Of a DNA stretch of 40,370 nt, positions 24,899-34,487 are shown piece by piece. The notes below the pieces were generated by a model. The model was not told the DNA's origin. It ran no database searches and saw only the letters and a program-made list of their open reading frames with translations. A program made the position numbers and the translations under genes. Origin of the DNA: CAZUQP01 sp964622455 (lineage in GTDB: Bacteria; Pseudomonadota; Gammaproteobacteria; DSM-16500); assembly GCA_964622455.1 (NCBI GenBank), contig CAZUQP010000025.1, positions 1-40,370 on the forward strand, in the 5' to 3' direction. Within the stretch, counting starts at the first letter, position 1, and every line of letters begins with the position of its first letter.

Positions 24899-25317
24899 GT
24901 TCTATTACTGTTTTGGTAGTAGATGATGATATAGGCGATGTAAAAGCTGTGAAACGTGCATTTGCCAAAAATAAAAGGATAGATGCTATCCATTACGCGG
25001 TTGATGGCATTGAAGCACTTCAGCTATTGCGCGGTCAAAATACAAAAGAAAAATTGATCCCTCCTTATATTTTACTGGTTGATATTAATATGCCGCGCAT
25101 GAATGGCATTGAATTGATTAAGGAATTACGTAAGGATAAAGAATTACACAGGACAATCGTTTTTATGTTGACGACGTCAAAACGAGAAGAGGATAAAATT
25201 GCCTCCTACGATCTTAATGTAGCGGGGTATATCGTCAAAGAAAAAGCGGGAGAAGATTTTTTAAATTTGACTGCGCTTATTCATTATTACGAATTAATCG
25301 TTGAATTACCTTCTTAA
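24895..25317 (+). CDS. Rcp1-like single-domain response regulator
   Basis: A 140-residue protein made only of a receiver domain. The acidic pocket is DDD at 10-12, the phosphoacceptor is Asp63 in LLVDINMPRMNG, and the conserved Thr/Ser (MLTTSKRE) and Lys (YIVKEKAGE) follow. The sequence type matches Rcp1, the partner of phytochrome-like kinases. There is no output domain, so it signals by protein contact or as a phosphate sink. AGGAG precedes the ATG and the gene overlaps the kinase by four bases. Confidence 0.88.
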   Translation: MSSITVLVVDDDIGDVKAVKRAFAKNKRIDAIHYAVDGIEALQLLRGQNTKEKLIPPYILLVDINMPRMNGIELIKELRKDKELHRTIVFMLTTSKREEDKIASYDLNVAGYIVKEKAGEDFLNLTALIHYYELIVELPS

Positions 25318-25334
25318 TAATTAGGTGAGAATTT

Positions 25335-25886
25335 ATGATAAAAGAACCATTACACGTTTTAATTATTGATGATGAAATGGTGGATCGTCGAATTTATAAA
25401 CGCCTTTTAGGCGCAGAACATTTTTTGTTTGATGAAGCAGACAGTGCGGCGAGCGGCCTGCTGAGTTTAGAAAAACATTTGCCAGATTGCATTTTGCTCG
25501 ACCAAAATTTACCTGATATCGCAGGGCTCGATTTGATTCAGCAGATTAGAAGCGATTATCCCGATTTTTCTGCGCCCATCATTCTCCTGACAGGAGAAGG
25601 CAGCGAAACGATTGCAGCAAGGGCGCTTCGTTCTGGGGGCGCATCTGACTATTTGATCAAAGGAAGTATTGATCAAAAAAATCTTCGGGATGCGATTTAT
25701 AACGCCATCGAAAAATCTAACGCCTTAAAACCCAAAGAAAAAATAACAGTGATGATGACTGCATTACAACAACTGTTGGCAAAAGATCATGGGGAGTTAA
25801 ATGAAAAACAAATAGAGGAATTAAAACGTATCTATCTTTATTGCCAAGAACTTCAAACGGAAATTAAGCAACAAAAGGACAAGTAG
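25335..25886 (+). CDS. Receiver-domain response regulator with helical tail
   Basis: A 183-residue protein with an N-terminal receiver domain (residues 5-125): acidic pair DDE at 12-14, phosphoacceptor Asp56 in CILLDQNLPDIAG, Thr in LLTGEGSE and Lys in YLIKGS. Residues 130-183 form a charged helical tail with no known output domain. It lies 17 bases after the Rcp1-like gene and is likely in the same operon. The kinase and two output-less regulators suggest a phosphorelay or a contact-based switch. Confidence 0.85.
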   Translation: MIKEPLHVLIIDDEMVDRRIYKRLLGAEHFLFDEADSAASGLLSLEKHLPDCILLDQNLPDIAGLDLIQQIRSDYPDFSAPIILLTGEGSETIAARALRSGGASDYLIKGSIDQKNLRDAIYNAIEKSNALKPKEKITVMMTALQQLLAKDHGELNEKQIEELKRIYLYCQELQTEIKQQKDK

Positions 25887-25918
25887 AATATTTCAAATTT
25901 AACAATAAGGACGTTATA

Positions 25919-27286
25919 ATGATACGTATTTTCGTATTATTTTTTTTGCTGCTATACTGTGAAAACCTTTATGCAGTAGATCTATTGCAAGTTTATCAAG
26001 ATGCTCTCAGAAATGATCCTGTCTATCAACAAGCGCTCGCTCAACAATTATCAAATGCCCAGGGTGTTCCAATTAATTTGGCGAGCCTTTTGCCAAATGC
26101 AGGGGTTGTTTTTACTCCTTTCATTGCTAAAACAATTGCTTCAGGTAGTGCAGTGAATGTGGTGAGTTTGCCTGATGGCGCATCAGCATCTGCTTCAAGC
26201 ACAGCGCGTGGTTATAATACGGCTTTAACTCTTAATCAACCTTTATTGGATTTTGTTAAGATCAATAAATATTTGGTTGCGAAAGAAATGGCTAAACAAG
26301 CACAAGCTTTGGCAAACGCGGCTGCTGAAGATCTTATTATTCGTGTGGCGAAAGCGTATTTTTCGATAGTTGCAGACGAAGAAAATTTACGTGCAGCAGG
26401 AGTGATTCGTGCGGCTTATAAAAAACAATATGATCAAGCGTATCATCGCCACAAAACGGGTTTAACATCAATTATTGATGTTCATACTGCAAAAGCATCG
26501 TATGAAAAATCTAAAGAAAAATATATGACTCTAGAAATGATGTTAACTAATGATAAAGAAAAATTACATATGTTGACTAAACAATATTATCCAGATTTTG
26601 CAATTCTTAAAAACCGTGTGCCTTTAATCAATCCAGATCCTAATAATGTAGATCAGTGGGTGGAGACCGCAGAACAACAAAATTGGGACATTAAAGCGGC
26701 GCAGTACAATAAGGTGGCTGCATTACGAAATATTAAACAACAAACAGCGAGGCATATGCCTACGCTTAACTTACAAGGTGGATATGGAATTGTTTTTACA
26801 CGAACGATAGGAGACCCTATAGCCCCCTCTACGGGATCTAGTAAATTTAATACTTCTTCAGCAAGTGTTAGTTTGAATTTTCCAATATTTGAGGGCGGCC
26901 AGGTTGTCGCAGAGGTGGATAAAGCCAAATATGATTATGAAGTTGCTTCAGAAAAATTAGATAAACAATTTTTAGAAACTATCGATTTAACTAAAGAAAA
27001 TTTTTATGAAATTGTTGCGCGAATTAATAAAATTAAAACAGGCGCATCATTAATTTCAGCAACAAAAAAATCATTGTTGGGCATGGAAGAAAGTTATCGC
27101 TTTGGAAATGAAAATTTAATTAATGTATTAAATCAACGCGAAAATCTATACGAAGCTGAGCGAGACTACATTAATGACCGTTATCTCTATCTTGTTAATT
27201 TTCTTACGTTAAAACAAGCAGCAGGATTACTGAGTGATCAAGATGTATGGATGGTGAATAATTGGCTGAATCATGCCAAGAATTGA
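25919..27286 (+). CDS. TolC-family outer membrane efflux protein
   Basis: A 455-residue TolC-type channel. An N-terminal signal peptide (about 20 residues, ending YAVDLL) is followed by the characteristic start LQVYQDALRNDPVYQQALAQ. Two long alpha-helical outer membrane efflux repeats at about 25-235 and 245-445 would form the trimeric barrel-tunnel. In type I secretion it links the inner-membrane exporter to the outside. AAGGA lies upstream of the ATG. The RTX substrate and exporter genes follow on the same strand. Confidence 0.9.
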   Translation: MIRIFVLFFLLLYCENLYAVDLLQVYQDALRNDPVYQQALAQQLSNAQGVPINLASLLPNAGVVFTPFIAKTIASGSAVNVVSLPDGASASASSTARGYNTALTLNQPLLDFVKINKYLVAKEMAKQAQALANAAAEDLIIRVAKAYFSIVADEENLRAAGVIRAAYKKQYDQAYHRHKTGLTSIIDVHTAKASYEKSKEKYMTLEMMLTNDKEKLHMLTKQYYPDFAILKNRVPLINPDPNNVDQWVETAEQQNWDIKAAQYNKVAALRNIKQQTARHMPTLNLQGGYGIVFTRTIGDPIAPSTGSSKFNTSSASVSLNFPIFEGGQVVAEVDKAKYDYEVASEKLDKQFLETIDLTKENFYEIVARINKIKTGASLISATKKSLLGMEESYRFGNENLINVLNQRENLYEAERDYINDRYLYLVNFLTLKQAAGLLSDQDVWMVNNWLNHAKN

Positions 27287-27383
27287 TTATAAAACTCTTT
27301 AAAAACAATCGGTTATAAAGGCAACTCTGGCTCTGATATGAGCTATAATATAAGGGTGTACTGAGAATGGAGATTTGTGAGAT

Positions 27384-29075
27384 ATGTCTGCTAACGAAAC
27401 ATCTCATGGTGTTCAGCCTATTCAGCCGGACCATCCGGGTGAGGGCTTTGTCACTCCAAATTCTCCCTCCCCTCAGCTAGATGCTTCCGTTCCCTCACTT
27501 CCTCCAGCAAATTTGCCACGGTCAACAACGCAAACAGATGGTATAGAACCCTACCATATGCATATGGGCGCGAATGCAGTGATGAGTAGTGATACCGTTC
27601 TTTTGGGTGCGCTGGCTATCACATTCATCGAACAGGCCGACATCGGTTCATTTTCAAATTTTTTTCGCATCTTAGAAAAAACGTTTTTAACAGGTGATGC
27701 AGCCATTGCGCCAGCACATGCACAATTATCGATGCCAGACAATGTTTCTCATATGCATATTAATTCACAAGATAATGTTGCTATCACGGGTAATGTTACC
27801 CAAGCCATCGATCATACAACATCTTTTCCTGCGACTGAGCAGTTACCTTATAATAATACAGGGATTAATTTGCCTCATTCCTCATTAACAGGTGTGATCA
27901 ATTCGGAAATCCAAGCAAATAGTACAGGCGGTGAAGGTGAATCGATACCGCCATCTGCATCGAGTATCACACCGACAATAAACCTTTCTGAACCAAATTC
28001 TTTTGTAGTGGCCCAGTTAGTGAGAGTTGGCCAAGATTCGACTAATGTCAATCAAGAGGTTGTTGATACGTTACTGCCTGAAATAGATGCTAAAGTGGGC
28101 CAAGATTCGACTAATGTCAATCAAGAGGTTGTTGATACGTTACTGCCTGAAATAGATGCTGATATTATTAATGCACCCGTCAATGTTGCACCTGCATCCC
28201 CAGATGTGCCCACATTAGTTGCAGCTGATACAACGGGACAAGAGCTGCAGCCTATCGCGCTGAATATTTCTGCAGGTTTAATGGATACAGACGGCTCAGA
28301 AACATTGGGAATTAATATTGCGGGGATTCCTCTAGGCGGGACATTATCGGCAGGTATCGATAATGGAGATGGCTCATGGGCATTAACACCAGAGGAATTA
28401 ACGGGTTTAACATTTACGCCGCCTTTGGGCGATCTTACCTATCATTTTACGGTAACCGCGACAGCAACAGAAAATGATGGCAGTACATCAACGGTGAGTT
28501 CGGAAATCAGTGTTAATGTAGATCCACTCAATATTATTGATGGCACAAATTCCGCTAATACAATAAGTGGCACGCAGCATGGCGATATTATTCACGGTTT
28601 AAATGGCGCAGATACCATTTCGGGCTTGCAAGGCGCAGATATTTTATACGGCGATGTAGGTAATGATCGGTTAAGCGGTGGTGAAGGAAATGATATTTTG
28701 TATGGCGGCGCGGGGAAGGACACTTTATACGGAGGTGCCGGTAATGATACTCTATCTGGAGGTGCCGGCAATAATGATGAGGCTTATGGCGAAGCAGGCG
28801 CAGATACTTATTTATTTGCACTGGGTGATGGAAAAAAAGATTTGTTTGTTGGCGGTAACGATGCTTGGATAGATACGATTCAAGTGGAGGGTGCTGAAAG
28901 TGTACCCAATCAACCTACGGCAGATTGGACGATGGAAATTACCAATGGTGCGACATATACTGTGGATAGTGTCAATCAGGTTATTCAGTTTGATACTTCT
29001 GCAACAGGCCATATTACCCTGAGTGACAACAGTAAGTTAAATTTCAGCGAAGTTGAAAAAATTACATGGAGTTAA
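27384..29075 (+). CDS. RTX-repeat type I secretion substrate (adhesin-like)
   Basis: A 563-residue secreted protein. Residues about 385-475 hold some eight glycine-rich calcium-binding nonapeptides (GGAGNDTLS type). Before them a beta-sandwich unit (SETLGINIAGIPLGGTLSAG, about 300-380) resembles repeats of large bacterial adhesins. The C-terminal LSDNSKLNFSEVEKI is a typical uncleaved type I export signal, and there is no N-terminal signal peptide. The first 200 residues are Pro/Ser/Thr-rich, with His-Met pairs (YHMHMG, SHMHI), and look disordered. A 23-residue segment is exactly duplicated near 216-260. A TATAAT at 27344-27349 may belong to its own promoter; no -35 is clear. It is the likely cargo of the exporter encoded next. 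Confidence 0.85.
   Translation: MSANETSHGVQPIQPDHPGEGFVTPNSPSPQLDASVPSLPPANLPRSTTQTDGIEPYHMHMGANAVMSSDTVLLGALAITFIEQADIGSFSNFFRILEKTFLTGDAAIAPAHAQLSMPDNVSHMHINSQDNVAITGNVTQAIDHTTSFPATEQLPYNNTGINLPHSSLTGVINSEIQANSTGGEGESIPPSASSITPTINLSEPNSFVVAQLVRVGQDSTNVNQEVVDTLLPEIDAKVGQDSTNVNQEVVDTLLPEIDADIINAPVNVAPASPDVPTLVAADTTGQELQPIALNISAGLMDTDGSETLGINIAGIPLGGTLSAGIDNGDGSWALTPEELTGLTFTPPLGDLTYHFTVTATATENDGSTSTVSSEISVNVDPLNIIDGTNSANTISGTQHGDIIHGLNGADTISGLQGADILYGDVGNDRLSGGEGNDILYGGAGKDTLYGGAGNDTLSGGAGNNDEAYGEAGADTYLFALGDGKKDLFVGGNDAWIDTIQVEGAESVPNQPTADWTMEITNGATYTVDSVNQVIQFDTSATGHITLSDNSKLNFSEVEKITWS
28029..28160 (+). repeat. Recent 69-bp tandem duplication in the RTX gene
   Basis: Positions 28029-28091 and 28098-28160 are identical over 63 bases, with a period of 69 bp (23 codons). 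Each copy encodes GQDSTNVNQEVVDTLLPEID. The perfect DNA identity, including silent positions, marks a recent event and a likely site of copy-number change. Confidence 0.9.
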
Positions 29076-29107
29076 CAGCCAAACTAGAGTAGGGATGCCG
29101 AACAACG

Positions 29108-30769
29108 ATGGTGACCATCAATCGATTGTGGACGCAAATTCAGGAAACGTGGCAGCATATACGTATCTCACATCAGGAAAAAAATCTTTGGTTAGGGATT
29201 GTTGTTCCTTCTTTTTTTATCAATCTCTTAATGTTGGCATTACCGTTGGCAATGTTGCAGACGTATGATCGTATCATTCCAAATGCTAGCACTAAAACCC
29301 TCGTTGTTTTAATTTTTTTAGTCATTTGCGCGGCTATTATCGAGGTTTTTTTGCGGGCGTTACGTGGAGTCGTCAGCAGCTGGTCTTTTACACGCGAAGA
29401 GTATTTATCGACAACAACTCTTTTAGAAAAAATTCTCTATTCTATTCTTTCCCCAGAAAACAGCATAGAAAAACAAAGTCTATTGACTTATAGCGATGTC
29501 ATCAATCGAGTCAAACAAATTAATCATGAACAATTCGTTATTAACTTTCTTGATCTATTTTTTATTATTATCTTTATCGGATTAATTGCTTATATTGGCG
29601 GTTTGCTTGTTATTGTCCCGATAGTATTAATGATTCTGCTCGCTTTAAAAATATATAAACGCAGCAGTAACCTTAACATTTATTTACAAAGACAAAAAGA
29701 AAATGATAGGGAACGGATAAGCCTGATTGTGGATTCTCTCAGCGGTATTTTTACTTTAAAGGCATTAGCAATGGAACCCTCTATCTTGAGGCGAAGCGAA
29801 TACTTACAATTAAAAAAAGCAGAAGCAAATTATGATATTAATTTAAGCACAATGGCGATTACGGCGTTGGTCGCATTTTTTTCGCAATTCGTTTTTTTTC
29901 TCACAGTCAGTGCGGGCGCGCTATTTGTTATCTATGGTTCGTTGACGATCGGAGGACTTGCAGCATGTATTTTACTTTCTGGCAGAATCATGCAGCCTAT
30001 CGCCCGATTTATCGGTTTATACAATCAACAACAAGATATTCATTCATCGCAAAAATATTTAAAAAAAATATATTCGCTTACAGAAGAACCATTTTCTGAA
30101 AAAACATTGCATCGTATTATCAAAGGGAAAATTACTTTTGATCATGTTTCATTAAAAGAAAAAAACCGTGTTTTTGTAGAGGATGTTTTTCTTGAAATTT
30201 TTCCGGAAGAAACCGTGGTGATCAAGGATCCATACAGAGCCTGCCGCTATTTATTTTATTTTGTGATGAATTTTTCCTTACCTACTCAAGGAAAAGTATT
30301 GATTGATAATATACAGGTGAGTGAATATAACCTGCATAATTTGCGGCAGCAAATTTGTTACATGCCTCATGAAGGCGTATTATATAATGGCACGATACTC
30401 GAAAATATCACCGGATTTGATCCTTCTAAGGAAATTTTAGCAAGAGAAATTGCGATGCATATTGGCCTGGAACACATGATCAGCAAATTACCGCAAGGAT
30501 TTCAGACAAGAGTAGGGCCTAATGCAGTGCAAATGTTTTCAAACGGATTTCGGCAATTAATAGCTTTAGTTAGAATCTTAATCAATAAACCAAAAATTAT
30601 ATTGTTTGATCATATCACTATGAATGTTGATCACGCCAATTTACGAATGATAGTGAATGCGCTGAATCTATATAAAGGGAAAATCACTCTTTTTTTTGGC
30701 ACAACTGATCCAATGTTATTAACACTAACAGATAGAATTTACACGTTGATTAATCATAAATTAGAGTAA
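29108..30769 (+). CDS. Type I secretion ABC exporter subunit with degenerate ATPase
   Basis: A 553-residue ABC exporter half: six transmembrane helices at about 20-330 (LLMLALPLAMLQTYDRIIPN is typical of type I secretion permeases) and a nucleotide-binding domain from about 345. That domain is badly degenerate: the P-loop position reads IKDPYRACRY near 372 with no GxGKST, the signature LSGGQ is FSNGFRQ at 477-483, and after the Walker B Asp501 the catalytic Glu is His502. The H-switch His is also absent. Full length and good codon use argue against a simple pseudogene. It probably forms a heterodimer with the next gene's product, which starts three bases after its stop. Confidence 0.85.
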   Translation: MVTINRLWTQIQETWQHIRISHQEKNLWLGIVVPSFFINLLMLALPLAMLQTYDRIIPNASTKTLVVLIFLVICAAIIEVFLRALRGVVSSWSFTREEYLSTTTLLEKILYSILSPENSIEKQSLLTYSDVINRVKQINHEQFVINFLDLFFIIIFIGLIAYIGGLLVIVPIVLMILLALKIYKRSSNLNIYLQRQKENDRERISLIVDSLSGIFTLKALAMEPSILRRSEYLQLKKAEANYDINLSTMAITALVAFFSQFVFFLTVSAGALFVIYGSLTIGGLAACILLSGRIMQPIARFIGLYNQQQDIHSSQKYLKKIYSLTEEPFSEKTLHRIIKGKITFDHVSLKEKNRVFVEDVFLEIFPEETVVIKDPYRACRYLFYFVMNFSLPTQGKVLIDNIQVSEYNLHNLRQQICYMPHEGVLYNGTILENITGFDPSKEILAREIAMHIGLEHMISKLPQGFQTRVGPNAVQMFSNGFRQLIALVRILINKPKIILFDHITMNVDHANLRMIVNALNLYKGKITLFFGTTDPMLLTLTDRIYTLINHKLE

Positions 30770-30772
30770 GCT

Positions 30773-32950
30773 ATGACTCACAATGAAGATTTTGCTCTGC
30801 ATTATCATGAAGCTTTGCAATGGCCGGAACGGTTAAGTGCCCTATCATTTGCTAGAACGTCAGATTTTTTAAATTGTCTAAAGCCTTTATTAGATGCTCT
30901 TTGCTTTAGTCATAAATCTCGCTATATCTTTGAATCGTTGCCTTATCAATTAGAGCATTTAGATTGCTACGGCTTTTTACATATTATGAAATTATTAAAT
31001 TTTCAGCATGAAAAATGTTCAATTGCACTTAAATATTTAGACAGGCGGTTATTACCTTGTTTGTTTGTCAGACAAGATGAAAAAGTTTTTATTATTTTGG
31101 CAATGAGTCAACATGAACTAACAGTATTTGACGGGGAAAATAATTGCTTACGTAAGATTAAGTTAACGGAAATTCAAGATTCGAAATGGTGCGGCGATCT
31201 ATATGTTTTTCGAGAAATGGACCCAAAAGAATCTGAGCAACATCCTAAAAAATGGTTTTCCACAGTGGTTGATAAATTTAAACCTATTCTTTGGCAAACG
31301 ATCGTCATTAATTTTTTTCTGAATATTTTATCATTAGCGACGCCGATTTTTATTATGGTTGTGTATGATCATGTGATTGCAGCCAATTCACTTTCTGCAT
31401 TAGCAAATATTAGTATTGGATTGCTTCTTACTATTATTGCAGCAACTGCTTTACAGTTTATGCAAAATAAAATACTTGCAAATGTAGGAGCTAGATTAGA
31501 TATTACGGCTAATGATTCTATTATGCAGCATATTTTTTTATTGCCTCTTCCCTATCTTGAGAATGCGCCCATCAATTCGCAATTGGCTAAAATAAAAAAT
31601 TTTGACTCGATCCGTGATTTTTTTTCAGGACCCACTATTGGTTTATTTTTAGATTTTTTATTTACGTTAATTTTTGTTTTGGTGATAGGCCTTTTAGCGG
31701 GAAATTTAGTGTGGATCCCGTTAGCGACCATTTTAGTAGTTTTTATCTCTAGTATTTTTTTATGGGGTTATTTCAAAGGGTTAATGAAAGAAGCGATGCT
31801 CTTAAATATAGAACAGCAAAATTTGTGGCTGGAAATATTGCTAAATATCCGTTCTATCAAATATACCCATTCAGAAAAAACATGGTTGGAACGGTTCAAG
31901 AAAAAATCGGCGGATTTAGCATTTTCTTTTTATCGATTAAATGTTGCCAATAATATTATTTTATCTACTTTTGACGCTATTATCACCATCAATGCAGTCG
32001 CTATTTTGGGTTTTGGAGCAATTAAAATTTTACATAATGAATTGAGCGTCGGTGCATTGATTGCAACTATGATTCTTTTGTGGCGAATATTAACACCGAT
32101 TAAGTCGGTCTACACACTCATTTCTCGCTTTGATCAAGTGCGCGCGAGCATTGACCAAGTCAATGCATTAATGCGGCTTGAAACGGAATTTCAAGACATT
32201 CGATTTAATGATCAAATCACTATTCGCGGATATTTGACGATCTCAAATGTGAGTTTCCGTTATTCGCCTAAATTAGATCCTGCATTATTAAGTATTACTT
32301 TTAAAGCAAAGCCTAATGAAATTTTAGCAATCACAGGTCCCAGTGCATCAGGTAAGTCTACTTTGCTTAAGTTAATTTTAGGATTATATCAACCTCAGAT
32401 GGGTTATATTCAATTAGACGGCCATGATTTAAGGCAATTTAATCTGCATGAATTGCGGCATCAAATTGGTTTTTCACCCAATGAAATTGTTTTTTTTAAT
32501 GGTACGATAGAGCAAAATCTTTTGCTTGCGAAACCTGATGCAACCTTGGAACAAATGTATCAAGCGTTAAAAATGGCTTTTGTCTATGATGATATTATGC
32601 AATTACCCCATCAATTAACGACAGTTCTTAAAAAACATGATCACCCTCTTTTACCTATGCGTATATTACAAAGACTGGTCTTGGCAAGAACGTTTTTAAA
32701 AAATGCTACGTTAATATTAATTGATAGAACGATTGATAGATTAAATGGGGATGCCAAACAAAAATTGATTTTTTCTTTAAATGAATTAAAAAAAGAAAAA
32801 ACAATTATTATAACTACCGCAGATCGTGATTTATTAAATAATGCTGATCGTATTCTTATTTTAGATAAAGGACGACTAATTGCAGAAGGTGATAAAAATA
32901 CTGTTTTAAACGATCAAAGATTGAAACTATATTTTCAAGGCGGTATATGA
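30773..32950 (+). CDS. Type I secretion ABC exporter subunit with C39-like domain
   Basis: A 725-residue ABC exporter. The N-terminal 150 residues look like the peptidase-like (C39-like) domain that holds unfolded RTX cargo; no catalytic Cys/His arrangement is clear. Six transmembrane helices follow (about 175-450), then a nucleotide-binding domain. Here the Walker A motif is intact (GPSASGKST, 522-530), but the signature is LPMRILQRL (627-635), the Glu after Walker B Asp651 is Arg652, and the H-switch is TTADRD. So it binds ATP, but its catalytic residues are changed. It complements the preceding subunit, which lacks Walker A. It overlaps the HlyD gene in ATGA. Confidence 0.87.
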   Translation: MTHNEDFALHYHEALQWPERLSALSFARTSDFLNCLKPLLDALCFSHKSRYIFESLPYQLEHLDCYGFLHIMKLLNFQHEKCSIALKYLDRRLLPCLFVRQDEKVFIILAMSQHELTVFDGENNCLRKIKLTEIQDSKWCGDLYVFREMDPKESEQHPKKWFSTVVDKFKPILWQTIVINFFLNILSLATPIFIMVVYDHVIAANSLSALANISIGLLLTIIAATALQFMQNKILANVGARLDITANDSIMQHIFLLPLPYLENAPINSQLAKIKNFDSIRDFFSGPTIGLFLDFLFTLIFVLVIGLLAGNLVWIPLATILVVFISSIFLWGYFKGLMKEAMLLNIEQQNLWLEILLNIRSIKYTHSEKTWLERFKKKSADLAFSFYRLNVANNIILSTFDAIITINAVAILGFGAIKILHNELSVGALIATMILLWRILTPIKSVYTLISRFDQVRASIDQVNALMRLETEFQDIRFNDQITIRGYLTISNVSFRYSPKLDPALLSITFKAKPNEILAITGPSASGKSTLLKLILGLYQPQMGYIQLDGHDLRQFNLHELRHQIGFSPNEIVFFNGTIEQNLLLAKPDATLEQMYQALKMAFVYDDIMQLPHQLTTVLKKHDHPLLPMRILQRLVLARTFLKNATLILIDRTIDRLNGDAKQKLIFSLNELKKEKTIIITTADRDLLNNADRILILDKGRLIAEGDKNTVLNDQRLKLYFQGGI

Positions 32951-34401
32951 AAAAAATATTGAATTTTATTTATCAAAAAATAAACTATTATCTTATAGAA
33001 TTGAAAAAAATAGGAAATAAAATTTCGTTGCATAACGAAAAAGAAAAATCTTTAAAAAATGAAGAACAGCAAATTTGGTATATGCCTAGAACAGTTATTT
33101 TAGATGAACTGGAGGTAAGACGGTATGTGCTTTTTACCACAGGTATTATCTGCGGGTTATTATTGATTTTGTTGACCTGGGCAAGTGTTGCAAGTATTGA
33201 TGAGGTCGCGGTGACGTATGGAGAAATTGTTACAGCGACTAAAGTAAGTCAGGTGCAACATCTGGAAGGCGGTATTGTGAATAAGGTTTTAGTTAAAGAA
33301 GGCGAACACGTACAAAAAGATCAACTCTTAGCCACGTTGGATGACACGACCACCAAAGCAGAATTACAACAGTTACAGGCACGAAAAATTTCGCTTCTTG
33401 CCGATATCAGTAGAATTAGGGCCTTTGTTGACAATAAAAAACTTGATAATAACTCCTCTCATTTGCCTGAGTTAAATACCGAAAAAAAATCGGCGAATGA
33501 AGTCACTGCTCATTCGGTTGTCGAGGGCGATGTTGCTCTTCTCAATTTAGAAAATAAATCTCAACGCAATCAACAAGAAATTTTGTTGTCTCAGATTGAG
33601 CAGAAGCGGAGTGAAATTACAAAATTACAAAATCAAATTGTGCTAATCGAAAAAAATCAAAAATTATTACTGCAAGAATTAGCTATGTATGAAAAATTAA
33701 TAAAAAAAGAGTATGTTTCACAAAAAGAATATCTCACTAAAAAAAGAGAGGCCAACCAATTAGAGAGCGATCGAGTCAGTTTGATATTCGAATTAAATAA
33801 AGCAAAAGATGTCTTAAAAGAATTTTCATTTAAATTTGAAGAGCTGAATACAGGCATTCAAAAAGATTCACTCGATAATTTAAATAAACTAAATGATGAA
33901 TTATTTCAAGTCCAATATACGTTGAATAAATTACAGGGGCGGGTATTTCGCGAAGCAATACACTCTCCCATTGAAGGCATAGTGAAAGGCATTGAAGTGA
34001 TCCCGGGTACTGTGGTGACCCCGAGCGGTACTTTAATGACAATTGTCCCATCTAACCAAATGTTACAAGTGGAAACGCGGATTACTACGTTAGATATTGG
34101 CCATGTTCAGGTGAATGATCCTGTGAATGTTAAAATTCTGACATTTGATTTTTCTCGTTATGGCAGTATCTCGGGCAAATTAAGTGAAATTTCAGCGACC
34201 ACGTTTTTCGATCAAACCAGTAAAACTTCCTATTACAAAGGGATTGTTATTCTGGATAAACAATATGTAGGCAGCAAAAAAAATCCGCTGCGCACAGGAA
34301 TGACAGTAGAAGCAGATATTGTGACTGGCAAGAAAACAGTATTACAATACCTGATGAAGCCTATTCATACTAACCTGCAAAGTTCATTTCACGAGCGATA
34401 A
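32947..34401 (+). CDS. HlyD-family type I secretion adaptor
   Basis: A 484-residue periplasmic adaptor. One N-terminal transmembrane helix (about 60-82) follows a cytoplasmic segment. Then comes a split lipoyl-like/barrel-sandwich domain (VQHLEGGIVNKVLVKEGEHV near 100), a long coiled-coil hairpin (about 125-330), and the second half (SPIEGIVKGIEVIPGTVV near 345) with the typical HlyD C-terminal beta domain. It bridges the ABC exporter to the TolC-like protein. The start overlaps the exporter stop in ATGA, so expression is coupled. Length is as in the HlyD family. Confidence 0.92.
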   Translation: MKKILNFIYQKINYYLIELKKIGNKISLHNEKEKSLKNEEQQIWYMPRTVILDELEVRRYVLFTTGIICGLLLILLTWASVASIDEVAVTYGEIVTATKVSQVQHLEGGIVNKVLVKEGEHVQKDQLLATLDDTTTKAELQQLQARKISLLADISRIRAFVDNKKLDNNSSHLPELNTEKKSANEVTAHSVVEGDVALLNLENKSQRNQQEILLSQIEQKRSEITKLQNQIVLIEKNQKLLLQELAMYEKLIKKEYVSQKEYLTKKREANQLESDRVSLIFELNKAKDVLKEFSFKFEELNTGIQKDSLDNLNKLNDELFQVQYTLNKLQGRVFREAIHSPIEGIVKGIEVIPGTVVTPSGTLMTIVPSNQMLQVETRITTLDIGHVQVNDPVNVKILTFDFSRYGSISGKLSEISATTFFDQTSKTSYYKGIVILDKQYVGSKKNPLRTGMTVEADIVTGKKTVLQYLMKPIHTNLQSSFHER

Positions 34402-34487
34402 ATCTTGTTTTTTATCTCATATTTCGATACTGTTTATCCCCTAAATGCCCCATTATTTATTCAATTGTTTTAGATGAGTTAAATAGG

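Noticed and set aside
27321..27349. Promoter of the RTX gene
   Set aside because: TATAAT at 27344-27349 is good, but no -35 box is found at 16-18 bases, so it is only mentioned in the gene entry.
29108..30769. Calling the first ABC subunit a pseudogene
   Set aside because: The frame is intact, fully collinear with the family and tightly packed in the operon; the lost ATPase motifs are complemented in part by the partner.
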